From positions 60,816,944-60,880,943 of the forward strand of contig CM026552.1 in the NCBI GenBank assembly GCA_015143295.1: a DNA stretch of 64,000 nucleotides, given 5' to 3'. The first letter of the stretch is position 1. The number at the start of each line of letters is the position of its first letter. This DNA is from Tetracentron sinense. Lineage: Eukaryota; Streptophyta; Magnoliopsida; Trochodendrales; Trochodendraceae. Shown here piece after piece: positions 21,040 through 32,290 of the stretch. A model generated the notes under the pieces. It was not told the DNA's origin, did no database searches, and saw only the letters and a program-made list of their open reading frames with translations. Position numbers and translations under genes: made by a program.

Positions 21040-23898
21040 TGTAATGACCCCAAAATCCTACAAGGCTAAAATAGGACTTTGGAATCGTCACATCTCCTTA
21101 ACCTGCTTGAAATCCATGCATACAAGGCATACTAAAGCATCCCCAAAACCGAGAATAATAAAATTCGATATATAAAACCCAAACCATCCTGTACAAATGC
21201 AATCTATCCAATATAACCAACCACAATCCGGATAGTCTAAACCACCAACAAGGGTAAGATAGTCTAAGTAACATCCTAAAACACATAAGTCTATTATAAT
21301 CCCTTTCAAAATGTAAAATAAGGACTAATAAAGTGTCCACCTAACCAACTCTCGAGCTCCCTCAACCGGAGGTTCACCTTCTTCTTCTATCTCGACATAG
21401 AAATCCTCAACCGCGGCTCAGCTATCAACTCGCTCTACACCTGTCGACAATAACAGGTCGACTGAGCATTGACAACGCTCAGCGGATATCCAGTCTAACT
21501 AACAATAGCAATAACTTATGCTCATAACCAATATCAAATTCATGTGACAATTACAAAATCAATAACATATTCATATGACGTTTGCATAATCCATAACAGG
21601 TTCATATAGCATAATCAATAACAGGTTCATATGACATTTACATAATTCATGACAGGTTCATATGACATTTGCATAATCAATATCTCAATCCAAAGTGAAA
21701 TCCCATAATCAGAGTGCGGAAGAACACGTAGACATATCAAATCATGTTTCCTTGTCCTCGTAATTCAGTGTTCATGATTCAACACTTGTAAGTAACTGGC
21801 ATATCGCTCGGAACAAATACAAACCATGTCCATGCAATAACATAACTGACATGCCACTCGGAATGGATACGGACCACGCCCATGCAATAACATAACTGAC
21901 ATGCTGCTTGAAATGGATACGGACCATGCCCATACAATAATACGGATCATGCCCATGCAATAACATAACTAACATGCTGCTCGAAAAGGATATGGACCAT
22001 GTCCATGCAATAACTTAACAGACATGCTGCTCGGAATGGATACGGACCGTGCCCATACAATAACATAACTGATGTGCCACTCGGAATGGATACGGACCAT
22101 GCCCATTCAATAACTTAACTGACATGCTGCTCGGAATGGATACGGACCATGTCCATGCAATAACATAACTGACACGCCGCTCAGAATGGATACGGAACAT
22201 ACCCATACAATAAATTAATTGATATGCCGCTCGGAATGGATACGGACCATGTCCATGCATTGCTTATATACTAATGAGACTTGTAAGAAAACTACCATAC
22301 ATGTGAACTTGTGTTTGAGTGTCGTGATTAGCATCCGAGCTCGGTCATCACTTAGATTCTAATCTACCACCATAGAAACTCCACCATGTCATATAAGTAA
22401 CACATAATTTAGCATGATAAACCATAATGTCTCCTTAGCTTAGTTTCTCCATTTTTAATAACATCATATTAACATTGCAAACACTCTCAAGCATTTAAAC
22501 AAACACCTTAAGTGTATTTATTATGTGTATATTGCCCTTTCACATTTTTCTATCATACTATAGCCATTCACATAATCCATGAGCATCCAATTCAAGCTCA
22601 ACACCACTCTATGCATCCATAATTCATCCTCTTACCATTTTATCCCATCCACCATCATTTTCATACATCTATAACCCATAATCCAATTTAAGCTTTTAAC
22701 ATACAAATCCATCTATGTCATTACTTAAACATGCAATATCCCATACAAATTCATCGTTTATCATACTTAATCAATGAACATAAGAATACAAGGTTTAGAT
22801 TAGAGAGGATATCGATCATTCATACACAATAGAGCTTGTGGCATATACCAAACCCTCATTTCAAGAGTAAAATCTCTCATTGATGCTTATTACCTATTCA
22901 TCTTTACATAATCATGTAATACCCTTGATAATCCATAAACATTCTTATTTAAAACATGCGAAAAATTTACTAAGGTTAGAATAGAAAGGATATCGACCTT
23001 AGGGATCTTTCCTTTGGATCCAAATCGTTCCCAAGAAGATTTGAGGTTGATATCCAAGCTTTTCTTGCAATTTCCAAGCTATCTTCCTCTTCTCCAAGAA
23101 ATTCGTCCCTCAAAACCCTATGTTTTATCTTGTCCTTTGCCAAATTAGGTTAGAAATGGTTTAAAACCCTAAAACCCTCGAAATAGAACCCCTATTTATA
23201 GTCTCAAGGGTTAAAAACCCCAATTTTCACGTCTTTAATAAAACAGGGTCACCTTCTGACGATCAATCGTCAGTCTGGACGATCGATTGTTCAAATTCCA
23301 GTGACTTATCCAAAATTCTGGGTTCCGGGCAATCGATCGTCGGGCTTGGGATGATCGATCATCCAAATTCCAGTGAGCGGTCCCGATTTTTCATGTTTGG
23401 TATTTTGACCATAACTTTTGACTCGCTCATCAGATTTTGATAATTCAACTTGCGTTGGACTCATCATTCGAAGGGAAATAATTTTTTCTATACTGAACAA
23501 ACCCCAATTCATAGTTTTTAATTACCTAAATGGGTTCTAAAGCTGACTGGTCTGGGATGGATTACAACAAACCAAAATTTCAGCAGACCCGACATCGGAA
23601 ATCTAACATTTAACTTAACTTCGACTCAAAATATGGAAAAATGATAAACATGAACATTGAAGAAGGTTTCGATATCTTTCTAATGGCTCAAGAATCACTC
23701 AATTTTGATCAATAGTGAGAAAACTAGGGCTTCCTAAAATTGAGGGTATGTTAAAGCATCCCTCTCCTTTACAACTTCGACTACGCCTTGATCACACCAC
23801 ACCATTTAGATATAATTACATAAGAAATAAAACATCACAAAGACTATTATATCCATATTACTTACATTAAAGGCATGAAAAAGATTCAGGTCTCTACA
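21040..23898 (-). repeat. 3' LTR of element B
   Basis: 2859 bp. It has a 50-bp tandem array (21795-22258), hairpin CTGAGC/GCTCAG (21462-21482), TATAAATA-type box on the minus strand (23192-23201) and palindromes of the CGATCGATCG type (23258-23368). Relative to the other LTR it lacks about 620 bp at about 22385. Confidence 0.9.
21795..22258. repeat. 50-bp tandem repeat in LTR of B, about nine copies
   Basis: The GGAATGGATACGGACCATG phrase recurs every 50 bp (for example 22034, 22084, 22134, 22184, 22234), with one longer 73-bp step. It creates false open frames on the minus strand. Confidence 0.92.
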
Positions 23899-23912
23899 TC
23901 CTCCCCCCTTAA
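23899..23912 (-). other. Polypurine tract of element B
   Basis: The minus strand reads AAGGGGGGAGGA against the 3' LTR. Confidence 0.8.
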
Positions 23913-25644
23913 AAGAATTTCATCCTCGAAATTAGGACTTTCACATGGACAAATAGGGATACTATTCCCACACTCTACCTTACTCTACTGAGCATACGAC
24001 TTGACAACCCTAGACATGACACAATGATGTGTCAATCCAATTTAGATTAACGCATGCACTAGGCACTCCCTTACTAGTAAGGTGCCTTTGATATTAAAAC
24101 TAAATAATGTTCTAATTTGCATCCAGCATGCATAAATTTGTACCTCACAATATATTCACATATAGTTATATAGTAGTATGTTCTTACACATATAATAAAC
24201 ATATATCACACAATTTTGACAATATTGTAAATAAACAAATCATAATTAGAACGTACCCTGTACTACATCATCAGGTGTCTGGGCATCCTACTCTGAAATG
24301 GCGAAAACCCTACCTTGAGTGTTCAGACGGGGAGGTTGTTGTTGAGGCCTTGGAGCCTATGTATGCCTCTGTTGACCACGATGAGGGCAGTCTCTGACTT
24401 GATGGGTAAGCTCTCCACTGTGGAAGCATCCACCTGTGACCAATCGACACTCCACTGTATCGTGCTTCTTGCCACAGTGACCACAAATTTTGTAAGTCAG
24501 TGTCCTTGGAGTAGTTGGAACCGCTCGTGGTGGCTGAGGAGCAACACGAGGAGCTACAGGTTTGAGTGCAGGCCTCTGGTACTGGGGTGGCCTGGCAACT
24601 GGCGCTGGTCCTGGCACCCTTGGCCTCTTATCTTGCTGGTCATACTTGCCTACTTGTGTCCCTCTCTTCTTCAAAAAATCTGCCAATCTTCTCTCGGCAA
24701 TTAGAGCTCGCTCACTCAATTCTCGACATGTTCCAAGACGTAGGACTTCGATCTTATCTCGGATGTAATCCTTTAAACCTCCTTCGAATCTTCTTGCCTT
24801 CATACTCTCTGTGATGATCAGATGAAGTGCAAACCTAGACAACTCTACAAACTTGGCCTCGCACTCGGCTACTGACATGCTCCCCTGCTGAAGAGTGGAG
24901 AACTCTATCTCCTTCTATTCCCTCACCAATGTCGGAAAGTATTGCTTATAGAAGACATCGAGGAACTCTCCCCAAGTCCATGTCTGTCCAACTTGTACTT
25001 CATTCCTCTTCATGGATGCCGCCCTCCACCAATGTTCTACCTCACCTTCCATAACAAATGAGGCCTATCTCACTCTCTGCTCATCTGTGGCCTCAATCAC
25101 AGAGAATATCTTCTCCAACTGTATTATCCACAGCTTTGCCACTAATGGATCTGTGCTCCTATAGAAGGCTGGAGGACCCATCCTCCTAAAAGCTTCCACT
25201 CCATTCTGTCGGGGTGGGTGGACCTCAACGGGCCACTCTTGCCTAGCTTGGCCAACTACTAACAATGCAGTTTGTTGGGACATAATCTCGGTCTGCCGCT
25301 CCATGGCTGCAGCAATAACCTCCATAGCTTGACTCACATTGGCCTGGGGAGTACCATCTGGGGTATCCCCATCAGTCACACTGTAGAGCCCCAGACTTTT
25401 TCAGGCTTGATACATGACACCTTCGTTATCATCTTGCCTTTTAAGAGGTATGATTAATAAATGAGGAAGAATTTGGAAATTTCGAAATGTCAAAATTGTT
25501 CCTCTTCGAAGTACAAACACAACGCAAGTTGAATCGTCAAAATCGGACGAACGAGTCAAAAGATATGGCCAAAACAGTCTGTACCTGTAGGAAATCGTAG
25601 CACAGACAACGTACTTGGATAACGTATACTGTGTGCATCCGTTG

Positions 25645-26235
25645 TACAACTCACCACGAGTTGGCACTATTCATGACACCACAAGTTGCACTATTCATGG
25701 CACCACGAGTTGGCACTATTCATGGCACCACGAGTTGCACTATTCATGGCACCACGAGTTTGCACTATTCATGGCACCACGAATTGCACTATTCATGGCA
25801 CCACGATTTGCACTATTCATGGCACCACGAGTTTGCACTATTCATGGCACCACGAGTTGCACTATTCAGGGCACCACGAGTTGGCACTATTCATGGCACC
25901 ACGAGTTGCACTATTCATGGCACCACGAGTTGCACTATTCACAGCACCACGAGTTGGCACTATTCATGGCACCACGAGTTGCACTATTCATGGCACCACG
26001 AGTTGCACTATTCATGGCACCACGATTTGCACTATTCATGGCACCACGAGTTGGCACTATTCATGGCACCACGAGTTGGCACTATTCACGGCGCCACGAG
26101 TTGCACTATTCACGGCACCATGAGTTGGCACTATTCACGGCACCACGAGTTGCACTATTCACGGCACCACGAGTTGGCACTATTCACGGCACCACGAGTT
26201 GGCACTATTCACAGCACAATGTGTTCAGCACTATT
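25645..26235 (+). repeat. 24-25 bp minisatellite in solo LTR, about two dozen copies
   Basis: The unit is GCACTATTCATGGCACCACGAG plus TT or TTG. The mix of 24- and 25-bp units leaves all three forward frames open. It lies between GGCCAAAACAGTC upstream and CGCGTCATTGCAGAAAT downstream, exactly where the sister LTR has its palindrome array. CACTATTCA phrases also occur near the U3 ends of the LTRs of A and D. Confidence 0.93.
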
Positions 26236-26649
26236 CACGGTCCTCGCGTCATTGCAGAAATCCCAGTAAGGGTATTACGGTCTTTTGTCAGTTCACTCTT
26301 ACCTTAAGAGTTTAACCCGAGCCTTTAGGGCATCATTCAACACTTAGAGAGTTTGAGAGAATAGAAGAAAGAGGAGAAAGCGATTCCAATTTAGGGTTTC
26401 CATTTTTGGAGAGAAATCAAAGGGTTTTGAGACCCTAGATCAACCTCCAGCCCATTTTTCTTCAAGATCAAGGCACAAACTCGTGAGGAGCATCTCCTCA
26501 AACTAGGGCAGCAGCTACACAGTCGTTTTGGAAAAGGGTTTCTTCCTCATTTCTTCAAGGTTGGTGCTTCTTACTACCCTCCTAGTTATAGTTCCTCTTT
26601 CCCCTTCTTTTCTCTTCATTTTCTTTCATTTACACATGTGCTATGAGAT

Positions 26650-26720
26650 GGATGAATGGTAAATGGTAAATGGTAAATGGTAAATGGTAAATGGTGAATG
26701 GTGAATGGTGAAAGGTGAAT
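26650..26720. repeat. 7-bp simple repeat (AATGGTA/AATGGTG)
   Basis: About nine copies of a 7-bp unit; the open frames across it are not coding. Confidence 0.85.
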
Positions 26721-27169
26721 GGAGATGGAATGGGCGATTGGATGCCAATGGTTGTGTGTGATGAACAAATGGGGAAGGGCATTGTTCCAATAATGAACGT
26801 ACATGTATGATTTGAGTAAAAACCCATCTAGAAAAGCATGTTGTAGGGTAAATCCATAATGAACACACCATGTTTGATGAAATGCCAAGGTGAACACAGT
26901 GAGCTGAAAATCTGGAAATGCATGCCTAATAAATTATGAATATTGCTAGGGACTATGATAGTGTGTTTCCTGCTTTCCCTAAATGCTATGAATATAGAAT
27001 TGCTCAATCTTTAATGTTATGTGTGTTGTGAAATTTCCCAAATATCATGTTTAAATTTAAATGCAAGTATGTACACGGTTCCCACGAGCACGGCATGCAT
27101 GACATGATTTATCGAGGTTTACAAGAACATGGTTAGAGGTGGGACATATCTTCCGATATGTTTTACCTC

Positions 27170-27360
27170 GTTCATGACAAAACATGGCATGACAAGCATA
27201 AGCATTCTAGGAAGAAGGGTCTCCCTTCCCTCACAAGTAGTTTACTCTCCCAAGCAAGCATGACAAGACATGGCATGACAAGCATAAGCATTCTAGGAAG
27301 AAGGGTCTCCCTTCCCTCACAAGTAGTTTACTTTCCAAGCAAGCATGACATGGCATGACA
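27170..27360 (+). repeat. ~85-bp tandem duplication in the solo LTR
   Basis: GACAAGCATAAGCATTCTAGG followed by GAAGGGTCTCCCTTCCCTC occurs twice, with CAAGCAAGCATGACA linkers. Confidence 0.85.
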
Positions 27361-27601
27361 CGCATGATATGACAAGATAAGACAAACATGACAAGCTTTC
27401 AAGTACAAAAAGATATTTCAAGTCAAGTCAAGTGCACGATGTTTCAAGAGGATTTATCGGTTTTCTACGAATTACAAGCATGATTATAAACTGCTTTACT
27501 TCCTTGTATGATGTGAATTGTTTTCGTTTGACATATATGAATTGCTCCTGATTATGTATTGCTATTTCTACGCTATAATTGTTGGTTAGTATTTAGTACC
27601 C

Positions 27602-27622
27602 GCTGAGTATTCCATGCTCAGC
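27602..27622 (+). promoter_or_regulatory. Conserved LTR hairpin
   Basis: GCTGAG, a 9-nt loop TATTCCATG, then CTCAGC. The same 6-bp stem and 9-nt loop occur in the LTRs of A, B, C, D and the other solo LTR. Its position is well downstream of the TATA-like boxes, so it should lie in the RNA leader. Its function is unknown. Confidence 0.55.
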
Positions 27623-28275
27623 CGTACTTCTTATGTCGGCAGGTTCTGAGGGAGCTGCTGCTTCATTTGATGTTTGTGCTCCTGGTCCATGGGTGGAAGA
27701 GGAGTACGTCGAGGAGCCTTTGGAGGAACCTCCAGTAGAGGGTTACCAATAGGTGGTTGTAGATTTCTGAGTGGAGTAGCTGTGGGTGAGATGAGAGTTA
27801 GATTCATGTATTTTGGCGGGCATGTCCGCACTTTCTTTTGGAGACTTTTGTATAAACTTGGATTTGCGTATGTATATACATAGAGGTTTGGCAGTCTTCC
27901 GCTGTGCTATGTTAGAGTATGTTTCCGCTGTTTATATCCTCTATTGTATATGCTCTGTGGGTTTTGCAGGTTAGTTGTCAAGCAAGTCATGATTAGTCGT
28001 CCAAAGTTCACTCTAACTCCTAGGGTGGGTTTTGGGTCGCGACACACACTACCCCCTTCATTCCTATTGTTTCTTCCACCTCTTCTCATGCCTACAATAC
28101 TGAGAAGAAGAAAACAATTTCTTTAGGAACACACTCACATAAATTCTTAATCCTACATTTAATAAGGCTCAATCTTCAACACTTTAAGGTCCTAAACTTG
28201 ATGTTGCTTCCCTAAGGTTGACCTCTTCCTATATTGTATACTTAATATCTTAGCCCTAAGGACTCTAATACCCAA

Positions 28276-28287
28276 GCTCTGATACCA
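28276..28287 (-). other. Primer binding site of element B
   Basis: Minus-strand TGGTATCAGAGC, a perfect 12-nt match to the initiator-Met consensus, lies 4 nt from the 5' LTR. Confidence 0.93.
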
Positions 28288-28291
28288 CCTT

Positions 28292-31200
28292 TGTAACTAC
28301 CCGAAAATCCTACACGGCTAAAATAGGACTTTGGAATCATCACATCTCCTTAACCTGTTTGAAATCCATGCATACAAGGCATACTAAAGCATCTCCAAAA
28401 CCGAGAATAATAAAATTCAATATATAAAACCCAAACCATCCTGTACAAATACAATCTGTCCACCATAACCCACCACAATCAGGATAGTCTAAACCACCAA
28501 CAAAGGTAAGATAGTCTAAGTAAAATCCTAAAGCACATAAGTCTATTGCAATCCCTTTCAAAATGTAAAACAAGGTCTAATAAAGTGTCCACCTAAACAA
28601 CTCTTGAGCTTCCTCAATCGGAGGTTCACCTTCTTCTTCTATCTCGATGTAGAAATCTTCAACCGCGGCTCAGCAATCAACTCGTTCTACACCTGCCGAC
28701 AATAACAGGTCAATTGAGCATTGACAACGCTCAACAGATATCCAGTCTAAATAACAATAAGAATAATTCATGCTCATAACCAATATCAAATTCATGTGAC
28801 AATTACAAAATCAATAACATATTCATATGACGTTTGCATAATCCATAACAGGTTCATATAGCATAATCAATAACAGGTTCATATGACATTTGCATAATCC
28901 ATGACAGGTTCATATAGCAAAATCATTGACAGGTTCATATGAAATTTTCATAATCCATGACAGGTTCATATAGCATAATCATTGACAAGTTCATATGACA
29001 TTTGCATAATCAATATCTCAATCTAATACGAAATCCCATAATTAGAGTGCGGAAGAACATGTAGACATATCATATCATGTTTCATTGTCCTCGTAATTTA
29101 GTGTTCATGATTTAGCACTTGTAAGTAACTGGCATGTCGCTCGGAACAAACACGAACCATGTTCATGCAATAACGTAACTGACATACCGCTCGGAATGGA
29201 TACGGACCATGCCCATGCAATAACATAACTGACATGCTGCTCAAAATGGATACGGACCATGCCCATACAATAATACGGACCATGTCCATGTAATAACATA
29301 ACTGACATGCTGATCGGAATGGATACGCACCATGTTCATACAATAATTTAACTGACATGCCGCTTGGAATGGATACGGACCATGTTCATACAATAACTTA
29401 ACTGATATGCCACTTGGAATGGATACGGACCATGCCCATACAATAACTTAACTAACATGCTGCTCAGAATGGATACGGACCATGCCCATTCAATAACTTA
29501 ACTGACATGCTGCTCAGAATAGATACGGACCATGCCCATGCAGTAACATAACTAACATATCGCTTGGAATGGATACGGACCATGCCCATACAATAACTTA
29601 ACTGATATGCCGCTCAAAATGGATACGGACCATGTCCATGCAATGCTTATATACTAATGAGACTTGTAAGCAAACTACCATACATGTGAACTTGTGTTTG
29701 AGTGTCGTGATTAAAATCCAAGCTCGATCATCACTTAGATTAATTCCAATCTCCCACCATGGAAACTCCACCATACTATCTCATACCATATGGTTAGAGA
29801 ATTCCCGATTTGGAAGACCTTCCTCTAAGCTTTGGCATAACCGAATATCAATCACCATACAATATAGATAGGCATAATTTAACATTTATGACTAATATTC
29901 GAACTCGGTCATTACCTAGACTTCAATCTTCCGCCAAGAATCTCCGTTAGGTTACATCTCCCTAGTTAGAGAATTCCTGACCTGGAGGACCTCCTCTAGA
30001 CTTTAGCTCATCCGAAATTTGATCACCATACAAGTATAAATAGGGCATAATTTAGCATACGAGTGTTTAGAACATAATTTACATAGTCATAGTAAGCTAT
30101 ACATTATCATGATTTCACTATTCTTTTAACCAACTTCATAAATAGTAAACCTTATCCCCTTCCCCTCATTCATAGGACATCATAATAGGAGAATCATACT
30201 TAATAGAATTTGTATCACAAGTAAAACTCTCATGTCATGGATATAATCCCCCTATTTATGTTCAAATTCATAACACATGCAAAACCCCCCATGTTATAGA
30301 TAAAATCCCTCATTCATTTCCATGGAATTTATAACACCTGCAAAACCTCCATGTTATATAAATAACACATAATTTAACATGATAAACCACAATATCTCCT
30401 TAGCTTAGTTTCTCAATTCTTAATAACATCATATTAACATTGTAAACACTCTCAAGCATTTAAACAAACACCTTAAGTGTATTTATTATGTGTATATTGC
30501 CCTTTCCCATTTCTCTATCATACCATAGCCATTCACATAATCCATGAGCATCCAATTCAAGATCAACCCCACTCCATACATCCATAATCCATCCTCTTAC
30601 CATTTTATCCCATCCACCATCATTTTCATACATCCATAACCCATAAAGTATAACCCATAATCCAATTTAAGCTTTTAACATACAAATTCATCTATATCCT
30701 TACTTAAACATGCAATATCTCATACAAATTCATCATTTATCATAATTAATCATTGAACATAAGAATATAAGGTTTAGATTAGAGAGAATATTCGTACACA
30801 ATAGAGCTTGTGGCATATGCAAAACCTTCATTTCAAGAGTAAAATCTCTTATTTATGTTTATTACCTACTCATCTTTGCATAATCATGTAATACCCTTTA
30901 TAATTCATAAACATTCTTATTTAAAACATACAAAACATTTACTAAGATTAGATTAGAAAGGATATCGACCTTAGGAATCCTTCCATTGGATCCAAATTGC
31001 TCCCAAGAAGATTTTAAGTTGATATCCAAGTTTTTCTTGCAATTTCCAAGCTATCTCCTTCTTCTCCAAGAAATTCCTCCCTCAAAACCCTAGGTTTCAC
31101 TACTCCTTTGCTAAATTAGGTTAGAAATGGTTTAAAACCCTAAAACGCTCGAAATAGAAACCCTATTTATAGTCCCAAGGATTAAAAACTCCAATTTCCG

Positions 31201-31868
31201 CGTCTTTAATGAAACAAGGTCGCGTTCTAGCGATCGATCGTCAGTCTGGACGATCGATTGTCCAAATTCCAATGACTTATCCAAAATTATAGGTTCCGTA
31301 CAATCGATCGCCAGGCTTGGGGTGATCGATCGTCCAAATTCTATTGAGCAGTCTCGATTTTCATGTTTGGTATTTTGACCATAAATTTTAACTCACTCAT
31401 CGGATTTTGACAATTTAACTTGCATTGGACTCTTTATTCAAAGGGCAACAATTTTTTTTGTAATGGACAAATCATAATTTTGAGTTTTTAATTACCTAAA
31501 TGGGCTCTAAAGCTGACTGGTCTAGGATGGATTACAGCAAAATAGAATTTCAGCAGTCCCGACTTCGGAAATCCAACATTGAACTTAACATCGACTCAAA
31601 ATATGGAAAAATGATAAATATGAACATCGAATAATGTTTCGATATCTTTCTAATGACTCAAGAATCACTCGATTTCGATCAGCGGTGAGAAAACTAGGGC
31701 TTCCTAAAGTTGAAGGTATGTTAAAGCATCCATCTCCTTTACAACTTTGATTACGCCTTGATCACACCACACCATTTAAATAAAATTACATAAGAAATAA
31801 AACATCACGAAGACTATTATACTCATATTACTTACATTAAAGGCATGAAAAAGATTCAGGTCTCTACA
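28292..31868 (-). repeat. 5' LTR of element B
   Basis: 3577 bp. The 50-bp tandem array lies at about 29115-29643, a TATAAATA-type box (minus) at 31163-31172 and palindromes at 31225-31340. It keeps a segment (about 29765-30360) with a duplicated ATTCCxGAxxTGGAxGACC motif that the other LTR has lost. Confidence 0.9.
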
Positions 31869-32290
31869 CATGTGGGTGCGATTGAATTCGGGGACAATTC
31901 AATCACAACTGACTGTGATCAAATCTCCTTGAACTTTTAAACAAATATATTAAAACCATTTAGCAAGGTGCCCTAAATTTTTGAAAACAAAATATATTTT
32001 TTATACTATGTTCTTTAATTATTAACAGGGGATAGTCATAGGGTATGGGGATAGCTACCTATTAAACATAAAGAAATAATACATGTAGAAAATGTATGTG
32101 GACGAAATGGCCTACCAAAAAAAAAAAAAATTCAAGGGCTACACCCCCGAACCCCTAGACCTAAAATATTTTATACCCGTCTAATTATTCTCCACAAATT
32201 CACTAACATGCATTGCCGTCATCCCTCCAATGTTTAACGTATGTTGCATTAAGCTATGTAGTCTAATGTGCAATCCTCATTAGTCCATGC
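31869..32290. other. Non-coding sequence between elements B and C
   Basis: It starts with the continuation of the Helitron-type repeat (CATGTGGGTGCGATTGAA) and is AT-rich, with a poly-A run near 32115. No gene is seen. Confidence 0.6.

Larger units (their letters stand above)
25382..28044 (+). mobile_element. Solo LTR inside element B gag
   Basis: It runs TGTAGAGCCCC to GGTCGCGACA, 2663 bp, with a perfect CACAC duplication at 25377-25381 and 28045-28049. No internal region remains, so unequal recombination between two LTRs removed it. It belongs to the same family as 59677-62064 (collinear at both ends) but carries a ~24-bp minisatellite where that copy has CCGATCGATCGG palindromes. It is younger than element B. 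Confidence 0.95.
24257..28089 (-). pseudogene. Element B gag pseudogene, split by a solo LTR
   Basis: The first codons (MRRGGRNNRNEGG..., 28089-28045) are separated from the rest (25381 downward) by the solo LTR at 25382-28044, and the frame resumes across its target duplication. Seen: AFRRMGPPAFYRSTDPLVA, ECEAKFVELSRFALH, a basic middle, a first knuckle CGHCGKKHDTVEC and a second knuckle CFHSGELTHQVRDC in which one cysteine is now serine. Stops include TGG to TAG near 25062 and CAG to TAG at 24915. It ends at a splice-donor-like CAGG|GTACG (24257/24256), as in the sister elements, but no acceptor or pol follows. Confidence 0.88.
21040..31868 (-). mobile_element. Ty3/gypsy-type element B, gag-only, with nested solo LTR
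   Basis: LTRs at 21040-23898 and 28292-31868 start TGTAA and end TCTCTACA. Flanks are TATGT (21035-21039) and CATGT (31869-31873), a 5-bp duplication with one difference. The interior has a PBS, gag and a polypurine tract but no protease, RT or integrase: gag's end is followed within about 360 bp by the 3' LTR. It would depend on proteins from another element. A separate solo LTR interrupts gag. Confidence 0.9.

Noticed and set aside
21765..22260. Overlapping minus-strand open frames
   Set aside because: They arise from the 50-bp tandem repeat inside an LTR and are repeated in the partner LTR at 29098-29358; no protein family is visible.
25615..26307. Long repetitive open frames (up to 230 codons) in three forward frames
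   Set aside because: They are a by-product of a 24-25 bp minisatellite with no stop in any forward frame, and the apparent proteins are only repeats of ALFMAPR, HYSWHHE and CTIHGTTS.
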